Shown here: piece by piece, positions 6,570 to 12,856 of the stretch
Numbering within the stretch: the stretch's first letter is position 1
How the letters are laid out: the number at the start of each line of letters is the position of its first letter
Program-made: the position numbers and the translations under genes
Notes under the pieces: generated by a model
The model's input: the letters and a program-made list of their open reading frames with translations, nothing else
Databases searched by the model: none
Told to the model about the DNA's origin: nothing
Source of the DNA: an uncultured bacterium
Lineage (GTDB): Bacteria; Bacillota; Clostridia; Lachnospirales; Lachnospiraceae
Direction: 5' to 3'
Assembly (NCBI GenBank): GCA_946061355.1
Contig: CAMGRE010000028.1
Coordinates: 1-16,745, forward strand
Length of the DNA stretch: 16,745 nt

Positions 6570-6598
6570 ATCATAACCCAGACCCGAATTGCTGTCAA
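6570..6598 (-). promoter_or_regulatory. Strong sigma-A promoter of the ylxM-ffh operon
   Basis: The minus strand reads TTGACA (6598-6593), a 17-base spacer, then TATGAT (6575-6570), which is consensus -35 and five of six at -10. The predicted start lies near 6563, about 40 bases before the ylxM ATG. The -35 is one arm of a 9-bp inverted repeat, and a 10-bp palindrome AACAATTGTT (6560-6569) sits at the start site. Confidence 0.85.
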
Positions 6599-6616
6599 GT
6601 ATTTTTTCTTGACAGC
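6591..6616. repeat. Perfect 9-bp inverted repeat over the ylxM -35 box
   Basis: GCTGTCAAG (6591-6599) and CTTGACAGC (6608-6616) are perfect inverted arms separated by eight mostly T bases. One arm contains the minus-strand TTGACA of the ylxM promoter; the other puts a mirrored TTGACA on the plus strand, but no good plus-strand -10 lies 16-18 bases beyond it. It may be a regulator site, or coincidental symmetry around a promoter. Confidence 0.45.
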
Positions 6617-6680
6617 CTGCAAAAAACAAATACAGGCAAGAAAAACAACATATGATATGGCGTTTTTGGGCAGATTCGTG

Positions 6681-6686
6681 TATACT
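6681..6686 (+). promoter_or_regulatory. Possible -10 element for the secreted-protein gene
   Basis: TATACT lies 48 bases before the ATG at 6735 on the plus strand. No convincing -35 is found 16-18 bases upstream, so this is a weak call. Confidence 0.3.
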
Positions 6687-6734
6687 GTACATGAAAGTAC
6701 TGCGCATTAACGATATCACATTGGGGGATTTTTT

Positions 6735-7742
6735 ATGAAAAGATCGGATTCCATACAGAAAACAAAGATTTTGGATTTCATGAAATATTTTATCTTATCT
6801 GCCGTCACTCTCTGTCTGCTGTCGGCATTTACGCTGACTGCTCATGCCGAAGAAAGCTATGCCGTCACCGTCCGCTCCAGCAACAACACGATGGGCGCGG
6901 TAAACAGCTTCAAAAACGATGTTTCCTTTCAGAATTACACGTATGCGGTGTCCACGGATTACATCAAGGTATCAGCCCTGAATGTCAACACGATCTATAC
7001 CTTCCTGTACTGGACCGACAATGGCGTGATCGTAAGCAAGGACACTACCTACGCTTTTGCCGTAAACGGCAAAAATCATAATGTGATCGCGCATTTCAAC
7101 AACAAAGACGAGAAGAAAGACAAAAAATACGATACCGACAATAATCTCAACTGGATCACAAGGAACACGGATCCCTGCGTCTTTGCAAAGGGATATAAAC
7201 AGGACGGAATGACCATCAACACGACGCTCACAACAATTGATGACGCCACGCTCGCAGCCGTGCAAACATTGACAAGCGGCAGCTTTGCAGGCGCTTTCCA
7301 GATCCAGTTCACCTACGGATATGCCGGGACACCAAAGAAGCAGTTGGATCAGACCACAAGACTCTGTCTCCAGATTCCCGCACAGTTCCGGTCAGCGGGA
7401 CGCACGTTCTGCATCGTATCTCTTGCCGGGAACATCCCTACAGTATTATCCGATCTGGACAGCGATGATGCCACGATCACGTTCGACACCAATGCAAGCG
7501 GATTGTATATTGCTGCATGTCTCAACGATGCCTCTATCCTGACACAGATACAGCAACCCGTTGTTACCGCTCCTGCCACACCTGTGACCGCGCAGCCTGC
7601 TGTTACCGCTCCGGTCACACCGCAGGTCCAGCAGCCCACCACACCTGCAGTTCCTCCGGCAACCGACAGGGAGTATCAGGATGCGGTGATCAAGGTACTG
7701 CGCTATCAACTGCAGCAGGCAGGGATCACACCGGCCGCATAA
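6735..7742 (+). CDS. Secreted protein of unknown function with InlB-B-repeat-like domain and Pro/Thr-rich linker
   Basis: I do not recognise this gene as a named family. The 335-residue protein starts after GGGGG at seven bases. It has a signal peptide (basic start, hydrophobic core at about 18-34, likely cleavage after AHA at 38). Residues 42-121 resemble a divergent InlB B-repeat (Flg_new_2) domain: beta strands, FLYWTDNGVIVSKDTTYAFAV, ending in VIAHF. A Lys/Asp-rich linker (123-137) leads to a second probable beta-sandwich (about 138-264) whose end, TFCIVSLAGNIPTVLSDLDS followed by a TITF-type strand, resembles C-terminal modules of clostridial surface proteins. A Pro/Thr/Val/Gln linker (273-310) contains two 13-residue repeats. 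The last 25 residues (REYQDAVIKVLRYQLQQAG) look helical. There is no LPxTG anchor or catalytic motif. It is divergent from ylxM and convergent with the fur gene, with a six-base gap. Confidence 0.85.
   Translation: MKRSDSIQKTKILDFMKYFILSAVTLCLLSAFTLTAHAEESYAVTVRSSNNTMGAVNSFKNDVSFQNYTYAVSTDYIKVSALNVNTIYTFLYWTDNGVIVSKDTTYAFAVNGKNHNVIAHFNNKDEKKDKKYDTDNNLNWITRNTDPCVFAKGYKQDGMTINTTLTTIDDATLAAVQTLTSGSFAGAFQIQFTYGYAGTPKKQLDQTTRLCLQIPAQFRSAGRTFCIVSLAGNIPTVLSDLDSDDATITFDTNASGLYIAACLNDASILTQIQQPVVTAPATPVTAQPAVTAPVTPQVQQPTTPAVPPATDREYQDAVIKVLRYQLQQAGITPAA
7557..7621 (+). repeat. Two imperfect 39-bp-period repeats in the linker of the secreted protein
   Basis: Copies begin at 7557 and 7596, sharing TGTTACCGCTCC and a CACACC end. 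They encode QPVVTAPATPVTA followed by QPAVTAPVTPQVQ, so the period is 13 residues. Such tandem linker repeats can change copy number between strains. Confidence 0.7.
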
Positions 7743-7748
7743 GAGTTT

Positions 7749-8171
7749 TCAGGATTCTTTGCAATTGCCGCAGTATCCGTACACTTCAACTTTATGACCC
7801 GTGACTTCAAATCCTTTTTCCGGAAGTTCCATATGCTTAAACGGACATTCCGGCAGAGGGATTCTTTTATGGCATTTTAAGCAGATCGCATAATGCGTAT
7901 GCAGACCGTGATTCCATTCATACAGCATCGTATCGGAATCCGGCAGATTTGTCTTCGTCACAAAGCCCTGCTGTTCAAATGCCTGGAGGACGCGGTAGAC
8001 GGTTGACACCGCATATCCGCAGTCTCCCTCGCGCTCCTGGATCATCTGAAAGATATCTGCCGCGCCAAGCGGTTTCTCAGCCTCTGCCAGGATCTGATAC
8101 ACCTGCATGCGCTGTCTCGTCTTCTTCAAATTTTTCCAGATCTCATGATTCTCCATTTTTTCGCCTTTCAT
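7749..8171 (-). CDS. Fur-family metal-dependent transcriptional repressor
   Basis: Fur-family proteins are dimeric metal-sensing repressors. The 140-residue protein has an N-terminal winged helix with the recognition segment AVSTVYRVLQAFEQQGFV (about 54-71), then a dimerisation domain with HTHYAICLKCHKRI and a terminal YGYCGNC. The two CxxC pairs form the structural zinc site. An extra Cys in LPECPF and a His-containing HGLHTHY segment belong to the sensing region. Whether it is Fur, Zur, PerR or Mur cannot be told from these residues. It follows the PF11449-type exporter by 52 bases on the same strand, so it probably controls that unit and itself. The start is uncertain: the ATG at 8171 has no good ribosome binding site, and the ATG at 8156 (MENHEIW) has AAAGG seven bases upstream. 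Confidence 0.92.
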   Translation of the reverse strand: MKGEKMENHEIWKNLKKTRQRMQVYQILAEAEKPLGAADIFQMIQEREGDCGYAVSTVYRVLQAFEQQGFVTKTNLPDSDTMLYEWNHGLHTHYAICLKCHKRIPLPECPFKHMELPEKGFEVTGHKVEVYGYCGNCKES

Positions 8172-8223
8172 GGTGCATGTCTCACGCTATCATGACAGAT
8201 CTTCCAAGCTTCTCTTCCCACCG

Positions 8224-9063
8224 TCAACAGAACATTTCCAGCAGGATGCCGCACAGAACGCCGATCGCATATAAGCCACCCACAATTTTTACATTCTCCC
8301 GCAGATCGTGATTCACCCGGAACAGGACCAGAATCCCCACACCGCTTCCCGTCAGCAGTCCGCTCATCATAACTCCGAAAGGGAGCACTTCACGAAGATA
8401 CAGTTCCGTGATCATCACCGAAGCGGCGCAGTTCGGGATCAGACCGATCAGTCCGGCAGTCAGGCAGCCGATGATCCCATGATTGACGAACAGGCTCTCT
8501 ATCGTGCTTTCTCCGATCCATGCGATCAAACAATTTAACAGAAAGGAAATAACCAGAATAAACACGGCGACCTGAATCGTATGATGGAGCGCGGATTTCA
8601 CAATTCCCTGCTCACAGTGACAATGATCGTGATCACACAGCTCGTGAAGCTTTAACTCCCGCTTCTTACCCTTCATCCGCATCACACCATCAATGGCAAA
8701 ACCGGCCGCCATACCGATGACCACCTTGAGAAGCAGGATCTGTCCGATCAGCGAAAGGGGCGCCTTCTCCGACAGCATGACAGGCAGCATCTCATCAGAC
8801 GTGGACAAAAAAATTGCAAACAACGTGCCCAGCGTGATCACCCTGCCCGCATATAAACCGCTTCCGGCTGCGGAAAAACCGCACTGCGGAAACACTCCCG
8901 CCACCGCTCCGATCAAAGCTCCGAAGTTTCCCGATCGCTTCACCAGCTTTTGCGTAATGCTTCCCGTCTTATGTTCCACCCACTCCATGATCAGATAGGT
9001 AAGAAACAAAAAAGGCAGCAATTTCAAATTATCAATCACTGTGTCTAAAATCAGATCTAACAT
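8224..9063 (-). CDS. Polytopic metal exporter, PF11449 (ArsP_2) family, putative manganese/heavy-metal transporter
   Basis: This 279-residue integral membrane protein has about eight to ten hydrophobic segments. It resembles the family named putative 10TM heavy-metal exporter (PF11449), sometimes annotated as a putative manganese transporter or arsenic efflux protein. Two halves look like an internal repeat, each with a Pro-polar-Cys motif in a membrane segment: FPQCGFSAAGSGLY (58-71) and IPNCAASVMITELY (209-222). STSDE at 87-91 is probably also functional. Between the halves, a predicted cytosolic loop carries a His/Cys/Asp cluster, HELCDHDHCHCEQG (140-153), a likely metal-binding site. GGAGG precedes the ATG. 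It is first in a unit with the Fur-family regulator and has its own promoter with an overlapping palindrome. The metal is not identifiable from sequence. Confidence 0.85.
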   Translation of the reverse strand: MLDLILDTVIDNLKLLPFLFLTYLIMEWVEHKTGSITQKLVKRSGNFGALIGAVAGVFPQCGFSAAGSGLYAGRVITLGTLFAIFLSTSDEMLPVMLSEKAPLSLIGQILLLKVVIGMAAGFAIDGVMRMKGKKRELKLHELCDHDHCHCEQGIVKSALHHTIQVAVFILVISFLLNCLIAWIGESTIESLFVNHGIIGCLTAGLIGLIPNCAASVMITELYLREVLPFGVMMSGLLTGSGVGILVLFRVNHDLRENVKIVGGLYAIGVLCGILLEMFC

Positions 9064-9107
9064 AGTATTCCTCCGATATCGTCTGCAAACGATTTTCTGT
9101 TATGCAT

Positions 9108-9145
9108 AAATGCGAATGGATTGCATTTGCAACTCATTCGCATTT
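9108..9145. promoter_or_regulatory. Nested 38-bp palindrome, candidate Fur-family operator
   Basis: The outer arms AAATGCGAATG (9108-9118) and CATTCGCATTT (9135-9145) are perfect inverted repeats. Concentric with them is the palindrome TTGCATTTGCAA (9121-9132). Only the two bases on each side between arms and core break the symmetry. On the minus strand it can be read as two adjacent 15-bp sites of 7-1-7 form (TGCGAAT-n-7 and 7-n-ATTCGCA), the layout of Fur-family boxes. It starts four bases after the exporter -10 and covers the predicted start of transcription, where a bound repressor would block the promoter. Confidence 0.7.
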
Positions 9146-9148
9146 ACC

Positions 9149-9176
9149 ATCATACCATATTTTTCTGATTTGTAAA
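9149..9176 (-). promoter_or_regulatory. Sigma-A promoter of the exporter-fur unit
   Basis: The minus strand has TTTACA (9176-9171), a 16-base spacer and TATGAT (9154-9149), with TGG just before the -10 (extended -10). The predicted start lies inside the nested palindrome, about 80 bases before the exporter ATG. The promoter begins directly after the rnfB stop codon, and no terminator is visible between them. Confidence 0.7.
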
Positions 9177-9184
9177 GCCTTTCT

Positions 9185-9976
9185 TTACACAATGATCTTC
9201 TTAGGACATTTTTCCTTGCAGGCGCCGCAGTTCGTACATTTGCTGTAGTCGATCTTTGCATGGAAATCCTCGATGATGATCGCATCATTCGGGCAGTTCT
9301 TCTTACAGAGCTGGCAGGCGATACATCCTGCCTGGCACGCCTTGATCGTGACAGGTCCCTTGTCCTTGGAACTGCATGCCACCATGTGCTCAGCCTTGTA
9401 AGGGATCAGTTCGATCAGGTGCTTCGGACAGGCTGCCACACACTTACCGCACGCCTTGCACGCTTCCTTATCCACCACCGCAACACCGTCCACGACATGG
9501 ATCGCATCGAAGGGACATGCCTTGACACAGCTTCCGTAACCGAGACATCCGTAATTGCAGCTCTTGGCACCGCCGTTTGGCACAAAGGCCATCACGCGGC
9601 AGTCCTTTGCGCCGTGATATTCATAATCCACATTCGCCTTTTCACAGGTGCCGGCACATTTGACAAATGCCACCTGACGCTCGGCACTTCCCGCCTCAAC
9701 GCCCATGATATCCGCGATTTTCTTTCCAACCGGCTCTCCGCCCACAGGGCAGGCATTTACCGGTGCCTCACCCTTTGCGATCGCCGCCGCAAGACCGGAA
9801 CATCCGGCGAAACCGCAGCCACCGCAGTTATTGCCCGGAAGCGCTGCCAGAACAGCCTCCTCCTTCTCATCAACCTCTACCTTAAATTTGATCGCTGCCG
9901 CGCCGAGGAAAAGACCGATAAACAAGCCAACCGCTCCTACAACCACCGTTGCGATCAATATTCCTGATACACTCAT
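9185..9976 (-). CDS. rnfB: Rnf complex subunit RnfB, polyferredoxin
   Basis: RnfB takes electrons from reduced ferredoxin into the Rnf complex. The 263-residue protein has an N-terminal membrane helix (about 5-29), then the RnfB-type Fe-S domain with CGGCGFAGC (51-59) and C76. More Cys residues follow at 107, 111, 126 and 140. Four ferredoxin-like clusters come next: CNYGCLGYGSCVKACP (140-155), CKACGKCVAACP (173-184), CQAGCIACQLCKKNCP (214-229) and CTNCGACKEKCP (247-258), the last ending five residues before the C-terminus. AGGAGGG lies before the ATG, 12 bases after rnfA. It is the last gene of the operon, as usual for the clostridial C-D-G-E-A-B order. Confidence 0.96.
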   Translation of the reverse strand: MSVSGILIATVVVGAVGLFIGLFLGAAAIKFKVEVDEKEEAVLAALPGNNCGGCGFAGCSGLAAAIAKGEAPVNACPVGGEPVGKKIADIMGVEAGSAERQVAFVKCAGTCEKANVDYEYHGAKDCRVMAFVPNGGAKSCNYGCLGYGSCVKACPFDAIHVVDGVAVVDKEACKACGKCVAACPKHLIELIPYKAEHMVACSSKDKGPVTIKACQAGCIACQLCKKNCPNDAIIIEDFHAKIDYSKCTNCGACKEKCPKKIIV

Positions 9977-9988
9977 GATCTTTCCCTC

Positions 9989-10573
9989 CTATAACAATCC
10001 CGAGAATCCGCAGAAGGCGATCGCCATCAGTCCTGCCGTAATCAGAACGATGGGCATGCCCCGGAAGGATTCCGGCACATCATTATATGCCATCTTTTCC
10101 CGGATACCTGCCAGGATTACAATGGAAATCGTAAATCCGACAGAGGTGGCAAAGCCGTTAACCACTCCGGTCAATATTCCGTAACTCTTCTGTACGTTCG
10201 TCAGAGCCACACCGAGCACCGCGCAGTTCGTTGTGATCAGAGGCAGATACACACCGAGCGCATTGTACAGAGACGGCATATATTTCTTCAGAACCATCTC
10301 AACAAACTGTACCAGCGCCGCAATCACAAGGATAAACACGATCGTCTGCAAATACGTGATGTTTAAAGGGGTGAGCACATAACGGTAGATTACTCCCGCA
10401 ACCGCTGACGCGAGCGTGATAACGAAGATAACCGCCGTTCCCATGCCTGCAGCCGTCTCAACCTTCTTGGATACGCCAAGGAACGGGCACAGTCCCAGGA
10501 ACTGACTCAGCACGACGTTGCTGACCAGACTGGAACCAATCAGGATAATCAACAGATCTCTGCATGTTTCCAT
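9989..10573 (-). CDS. rnfA: Rnf complex subunit RnfA, membrane protein
   Basis: RnfA is one of the two homologous, inversely oriented membrane subunits that hold a [2Fe-2S] cluster inside the membrane and form the ion path with RnfE and RnfD. The 194-residue protein has about six membrane helices. It carries the conserved Cys-containing segments LSQFLGLCPFLGV (23-35) and PLITTNCAVLGVAL (110-123), whose Cys residues ligate the cluster by homology with NqrE. Its ATG is one base after the rnfE stop, and GGAGG overlaps the rnfE 3' end, so translation is coupled. Length is normal. Confidence 0.97.
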   Translation of the reverse strand: METCRDLLIILIGSSLVSNVVLSQFLGLCPFLGVSKKVETAAGMGTAVIFVITLASAVAGVIYRYVLTPLNITYLQTIVFILVIAALVQFVEMVLKKYMPSLYNALGVYLPLITTNCAVLGVALTNVQKSYGILTGVVNGFATSVGFTISIVILAGIREKMAYNDVPESFRGMPIVLITAGLMAIAFCGFSGLL

Positions 10574-10574
10574 C

Positions 10575-11309
10575 TTACTTTACCTCCCCTTCCTTATTCT
10601 CATTTTCTTTTTTGTCTTCCCCGAAAAATCTGTGGGAACACCCGCTCTCCTTACAGTTCATACAGTCCTCACTGCAACCGGACTGAATCTTTGACATATC
10701 TTTGCCTTTCTTCTCTCCGGCCCGCTTAATCTTATTCTGCAACGCAGTCAAAGCAGCCAGCACAAAGAACGCGCCGGGTGCCATGATAAAGATGCTGACA
10801 GGCACATAGGAGGCCGGCATCACACGGATCCCGAAGAGCTGACCTGCACCGATCAGTTCACGGACAGCTCCGATACATGTCAGTGCAAAGGAAAAGCCGA
10901 GTCCCATGCCGATTCCGTCAAACAGAGACGGGATCACAGGATTCTTGGACGCATACGCCTCTGCCCTGCCCAGGATGATACAGTTTACCACGATCAGAGG
11001 GATATAAATTCCCAATGCATCATACAGAAACGGCAGATACGCCTGCAGAAGCATCTGCACCAGCGTCACAAAGGATGCAATAATTACGATAAATGCCGGA
11101 ATTCTCACCTTATCCGGTATGATATTTCTGAGCAGTGAAATGATCGCATTGCTCAGAGCCAGCACCACCATGGTCGTAAGTCCCATGCCCAGTCCGTTGA
11201 TCGCCGAAGTGGTGACCGCCAGCGTCGGACACATGCCGAGCATTAACACAAAGGTGGGGTTTTCTTTAATCAGACCGTTATACAGTCTCTCTCCTGCACG
11301 ATTCATCAC
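10575..11309 (-). CDS. rnfE: Rnf complex subunit RnfE with Cys-rich C-terminal tail
   Basis: RnfE is the partner of RnfA (NqrD homologue) in the membrane core. Residues 1 to about 193 form the conserved six-helix protein, with LMLGMCPTLAVTT (22-34) and PLIVVNCIILGRAEA (104-118) supplying cluster Cys residues. It then carries about 50 extra hydrophilic residues: a Lys-rich stretch (193-208), a Cys cluster GCSEDCMNCKESGCSHRF (C212, C216, C219, C224), and an acidic Lys/Glu/Asn end. The cluster has CX3CX2CX4C spacing and could bind Fe-S or zinc, presumably on the cytosolic face. RnfE of many bacteria ends near residue 200. The start overlaps the rnfG stop, and the rnfE stop is one base from rnfA. 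Confidence 0.95.
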   Translation of the reverse strand: MMNRAGERLYNGLIKENPTFVLMLGMCPTLAVTTSAINGLGMGLTTMVVLALSNAIISLLRNIIPDKVRIPAFIVIIASFVTLVQMLLQAYLPFLYDALGIYIPLIVVNCIILGRAEAYASKNPVIPSLFDGIGMGLGFSFALTCIGAVRELIGAGQLFGIRVMPASYVPVSIFIMAPGAFFVLAALTALQNKIKRAGEKKGKDMSKIQSGCSEDCMNCKESGCSHRFFGEDKKENENKEGEVK

Positions 11310-11914
11310 TGAACCCCTCCTTCCAATTCATTTTGATAATAATACAATCCCGCATTCACAGCGTTTGTTACAGCGTTGGAAGTGATCGTAGCGCCGCTGA
11401 TCGCATCGATCTGATCATCGGACGCAGCACCGGTCTTTGTCACACTGAACTGAACTACCTGTTTCTCTGCAAACTGAGGCTTCAGAACCTCCTCCGCACG
11501 CATGCCGAGTCCGGCCGTCTCTGATATGGACAAGATAGAAATGCCGTTCAAAGTACCATCGCTCCGGACTCCCATCGAAAACTTGATATCGCCGCCGTAG
11601 CCCGCATGGGAAGTAACCGTGATCACATACCCCAACACACTGCCGCTTCCATCCACGGCCTTTGCCACTTCATTGACGGATGTCTGGGTATAGCCGCCCT
11701 CTGCCGCAACAGCTGTCATAGCCGCCTCATCCAGATCCGTCATAGCTTCAAAAGACGCTGCATCGGTAAAGACCTCTTTGTAAGCCTCCTGCTTTGCTTT
11801 CTCTTCCTGCAATGCGATCGGCTCCTTTGTCAGCTCATAGACAAATCCCAGAATCGCACCAGAGATTAGTGTAATGATCAGGAGGATGGCCGTATCCTTC
11901 AACATGTTCTTCAT
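11306..11914 (-). CDS. rnfG: Rnf complex subunit RnfG, covalent FMN protein
   Basis: RnfG carries covalently bound FMN on the outer face of the membrane and passes electrons within the complex. The 202-residue protein has one N-terminal membrane helix (about 7-27), a periplasmic-type FMN-binding domain with YVITVTSHAGYGGDI (97-110), and the flavinylation motif SGAT (173-176), where the Thr176 side chain should carry FMN. The acceptor motif is intact, so an ApbE-type flavin transferase must exist elsewhere in the genome. Its ATG overlaps the rnfD stop (ATGA) and GGAGG lies upstream. Confidence 0.97.
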   Translation of the reverse strand: MKNMLKDTAILLIITLISGAILGFVYELTKEPIALQEEKAKQEAYKEVFTDAASFEAMTDLDEAAMTAVAAEGGYTQTSVNEVAKAVDGSGSVLGYVITVTSHAGYGGDIKFSMGVRSDGTLNGISILSISETAGLGMRAEEVLKPQFAEKQVVQFSVTKTGAASDDQIDAISGATITSNAVTNAVNAGLYYYQNELEGGVQ

Positions 11915-12843
11915 ACGCGCTCGCCTCCTTTTCCAAATGCCTTCGGCACTGTCATCTTCTCAATCAGAGGCACTAACAGGTTGCCCAGGATAATCGCATA
12001 GGAAACGCCTTCCGCGCCGGGTCCGAACAGACGGAAAATGCCAGTCATGATCCCGAGGAAAATACCGAACAGATACTGCCCGTTCTTGGTGATCGGCCTG
12101 GTCACATAGTCGGTTGCCATAAAGAATGCACCGAGCATCAATCCGCCGCCCGCAAGCTGTGCGGAAATAAATGCCGTATCAAATCCCCTGCCGCCAAACA
12201 ATGTGATAAAGATCACAAAAGTTACGATATATGTACCGGGGATCCGCAGATCGATCACATCAAGCAGAATCAGAATACATGCTCCGATCACAATCGCGAT
12301 CATGGAGGTCTCTCCGATCGTTCCCGAGGTCCGTCCGATGATCATATCCATCACATTCACACTCTCTCCCGCTTTCAAAGCAGCCAGAGGAGTTGCTCCC
12401 GTGTAGGCATCACAGTCAAAGTTTGTCATGATCGAAGTAAAGGAAATCAACAGGAAGCATCTCGCTCCCAATGCCGGATTCATAAAATTCTGTCCGAGAC
12501 CGCCAAAAAGCATCTTCACAACGAGGATGGCGAACACACCGCCGATCACACCGATCCAGAGAGGCGCTGCCGGAGGCAGATTCAGCGCCAACAGAAGTCC
12601 TGTCACCATAGCGGACAGATCCGTCACGGTCACACGCTTTTTCATCAGTTTCTCATATACAAATTCTGTGAGCACGGTTGACGCCACCGTAACCAGAATC
12701 AACAACAGTGCATGCAGTCCGAAATTGTATACCCCAAAGGCTGTTGCCGGCAGAAGCGCCACACAGACAGCTCCCATAATACCGCTTGTGGTAGCCTTTG
12801 AGCGTATATGCGGATTGGATGACACTTTCATCAAATCGCTCAT
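11911..12843 (-). CDS. rnfD: Rnf complex subunit RnfD, covalent FMN membrane protein
   Basis: RnfD (NqrB homologue) is a polytopic membrane subunit with covalent FMN and part of the ion channel. From the ATG at 12843 (MSDLMKVSSNPHIRSKATT) it has 310 residues and about ten membrane segments. The flavin attachment site is in AYTGATPLAALK, at about Thr151. NFMNPALGARCFLLISF (about 119-135) is the conserved segment just before it. GGAGG eight bases before 12843 sets the start; the open frame extends 11 codons further into rnfC without a site. It follows rnfC by 13 bases and overlaps rnfG by four. Confidence 0.97.
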   Translation of the reverse strand: MSDLMKVSSNPHIRSKATTSGIMGAVCVALLPATAFGVYNFGLHALLLILVTVASTVLTEFVYEKLMKKRVTVTDLSAMVTGLLLALNLPPAAPLWIGVIGGVFAILVVKMLFGGLGQNFMNPALGARCFLLISFTSIMTNFDCDAYTGATPLAALKAGESVNVMDMIIGRTSGTIGETSMIAIVIGACILILLDVIDLRIPGTYIVTFVIFITLFGGRGFDTAFISAQLAGGGLMLGAFFMATDYVTRPITKNGQYLFGIFLGIMTGIFRLFGPGAEGVSYAIILGNLLVPLIEKMTVPKAFGKGGERV

Positions 12844-12856
12844 CTCAATTTCCTCC

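Noticed and set aside
6609..6640. Plus-strand TTGACA as -35 of the secreted-protein gene
   Set aside because: No usable -10 lies 16-18 bases downstream; the hexamer is best explained as the second arm of the inverted repeat over the ylxM -35.
6523..6734. Small minus-strand frame in the intergenic region (6507-6719)
   Set aside because: It overlaps the ylxM promoter and start, has no ribosome binding site that stands out and no recognisable family.
7557..7640. CRISPR-like or mobile repeat
   Set aside because: Only two imperfect copies, in frame, encoding a Pro/Thr linker; no spacers and no flanking cas genes.
9260..9967. 235-codon plus-strand frame opposite rnfB
   Set aside because: It mirrors the Cys/Gly codon bias of rnfB and encodes no known motif; rnfB on the other strand is unmistakable.
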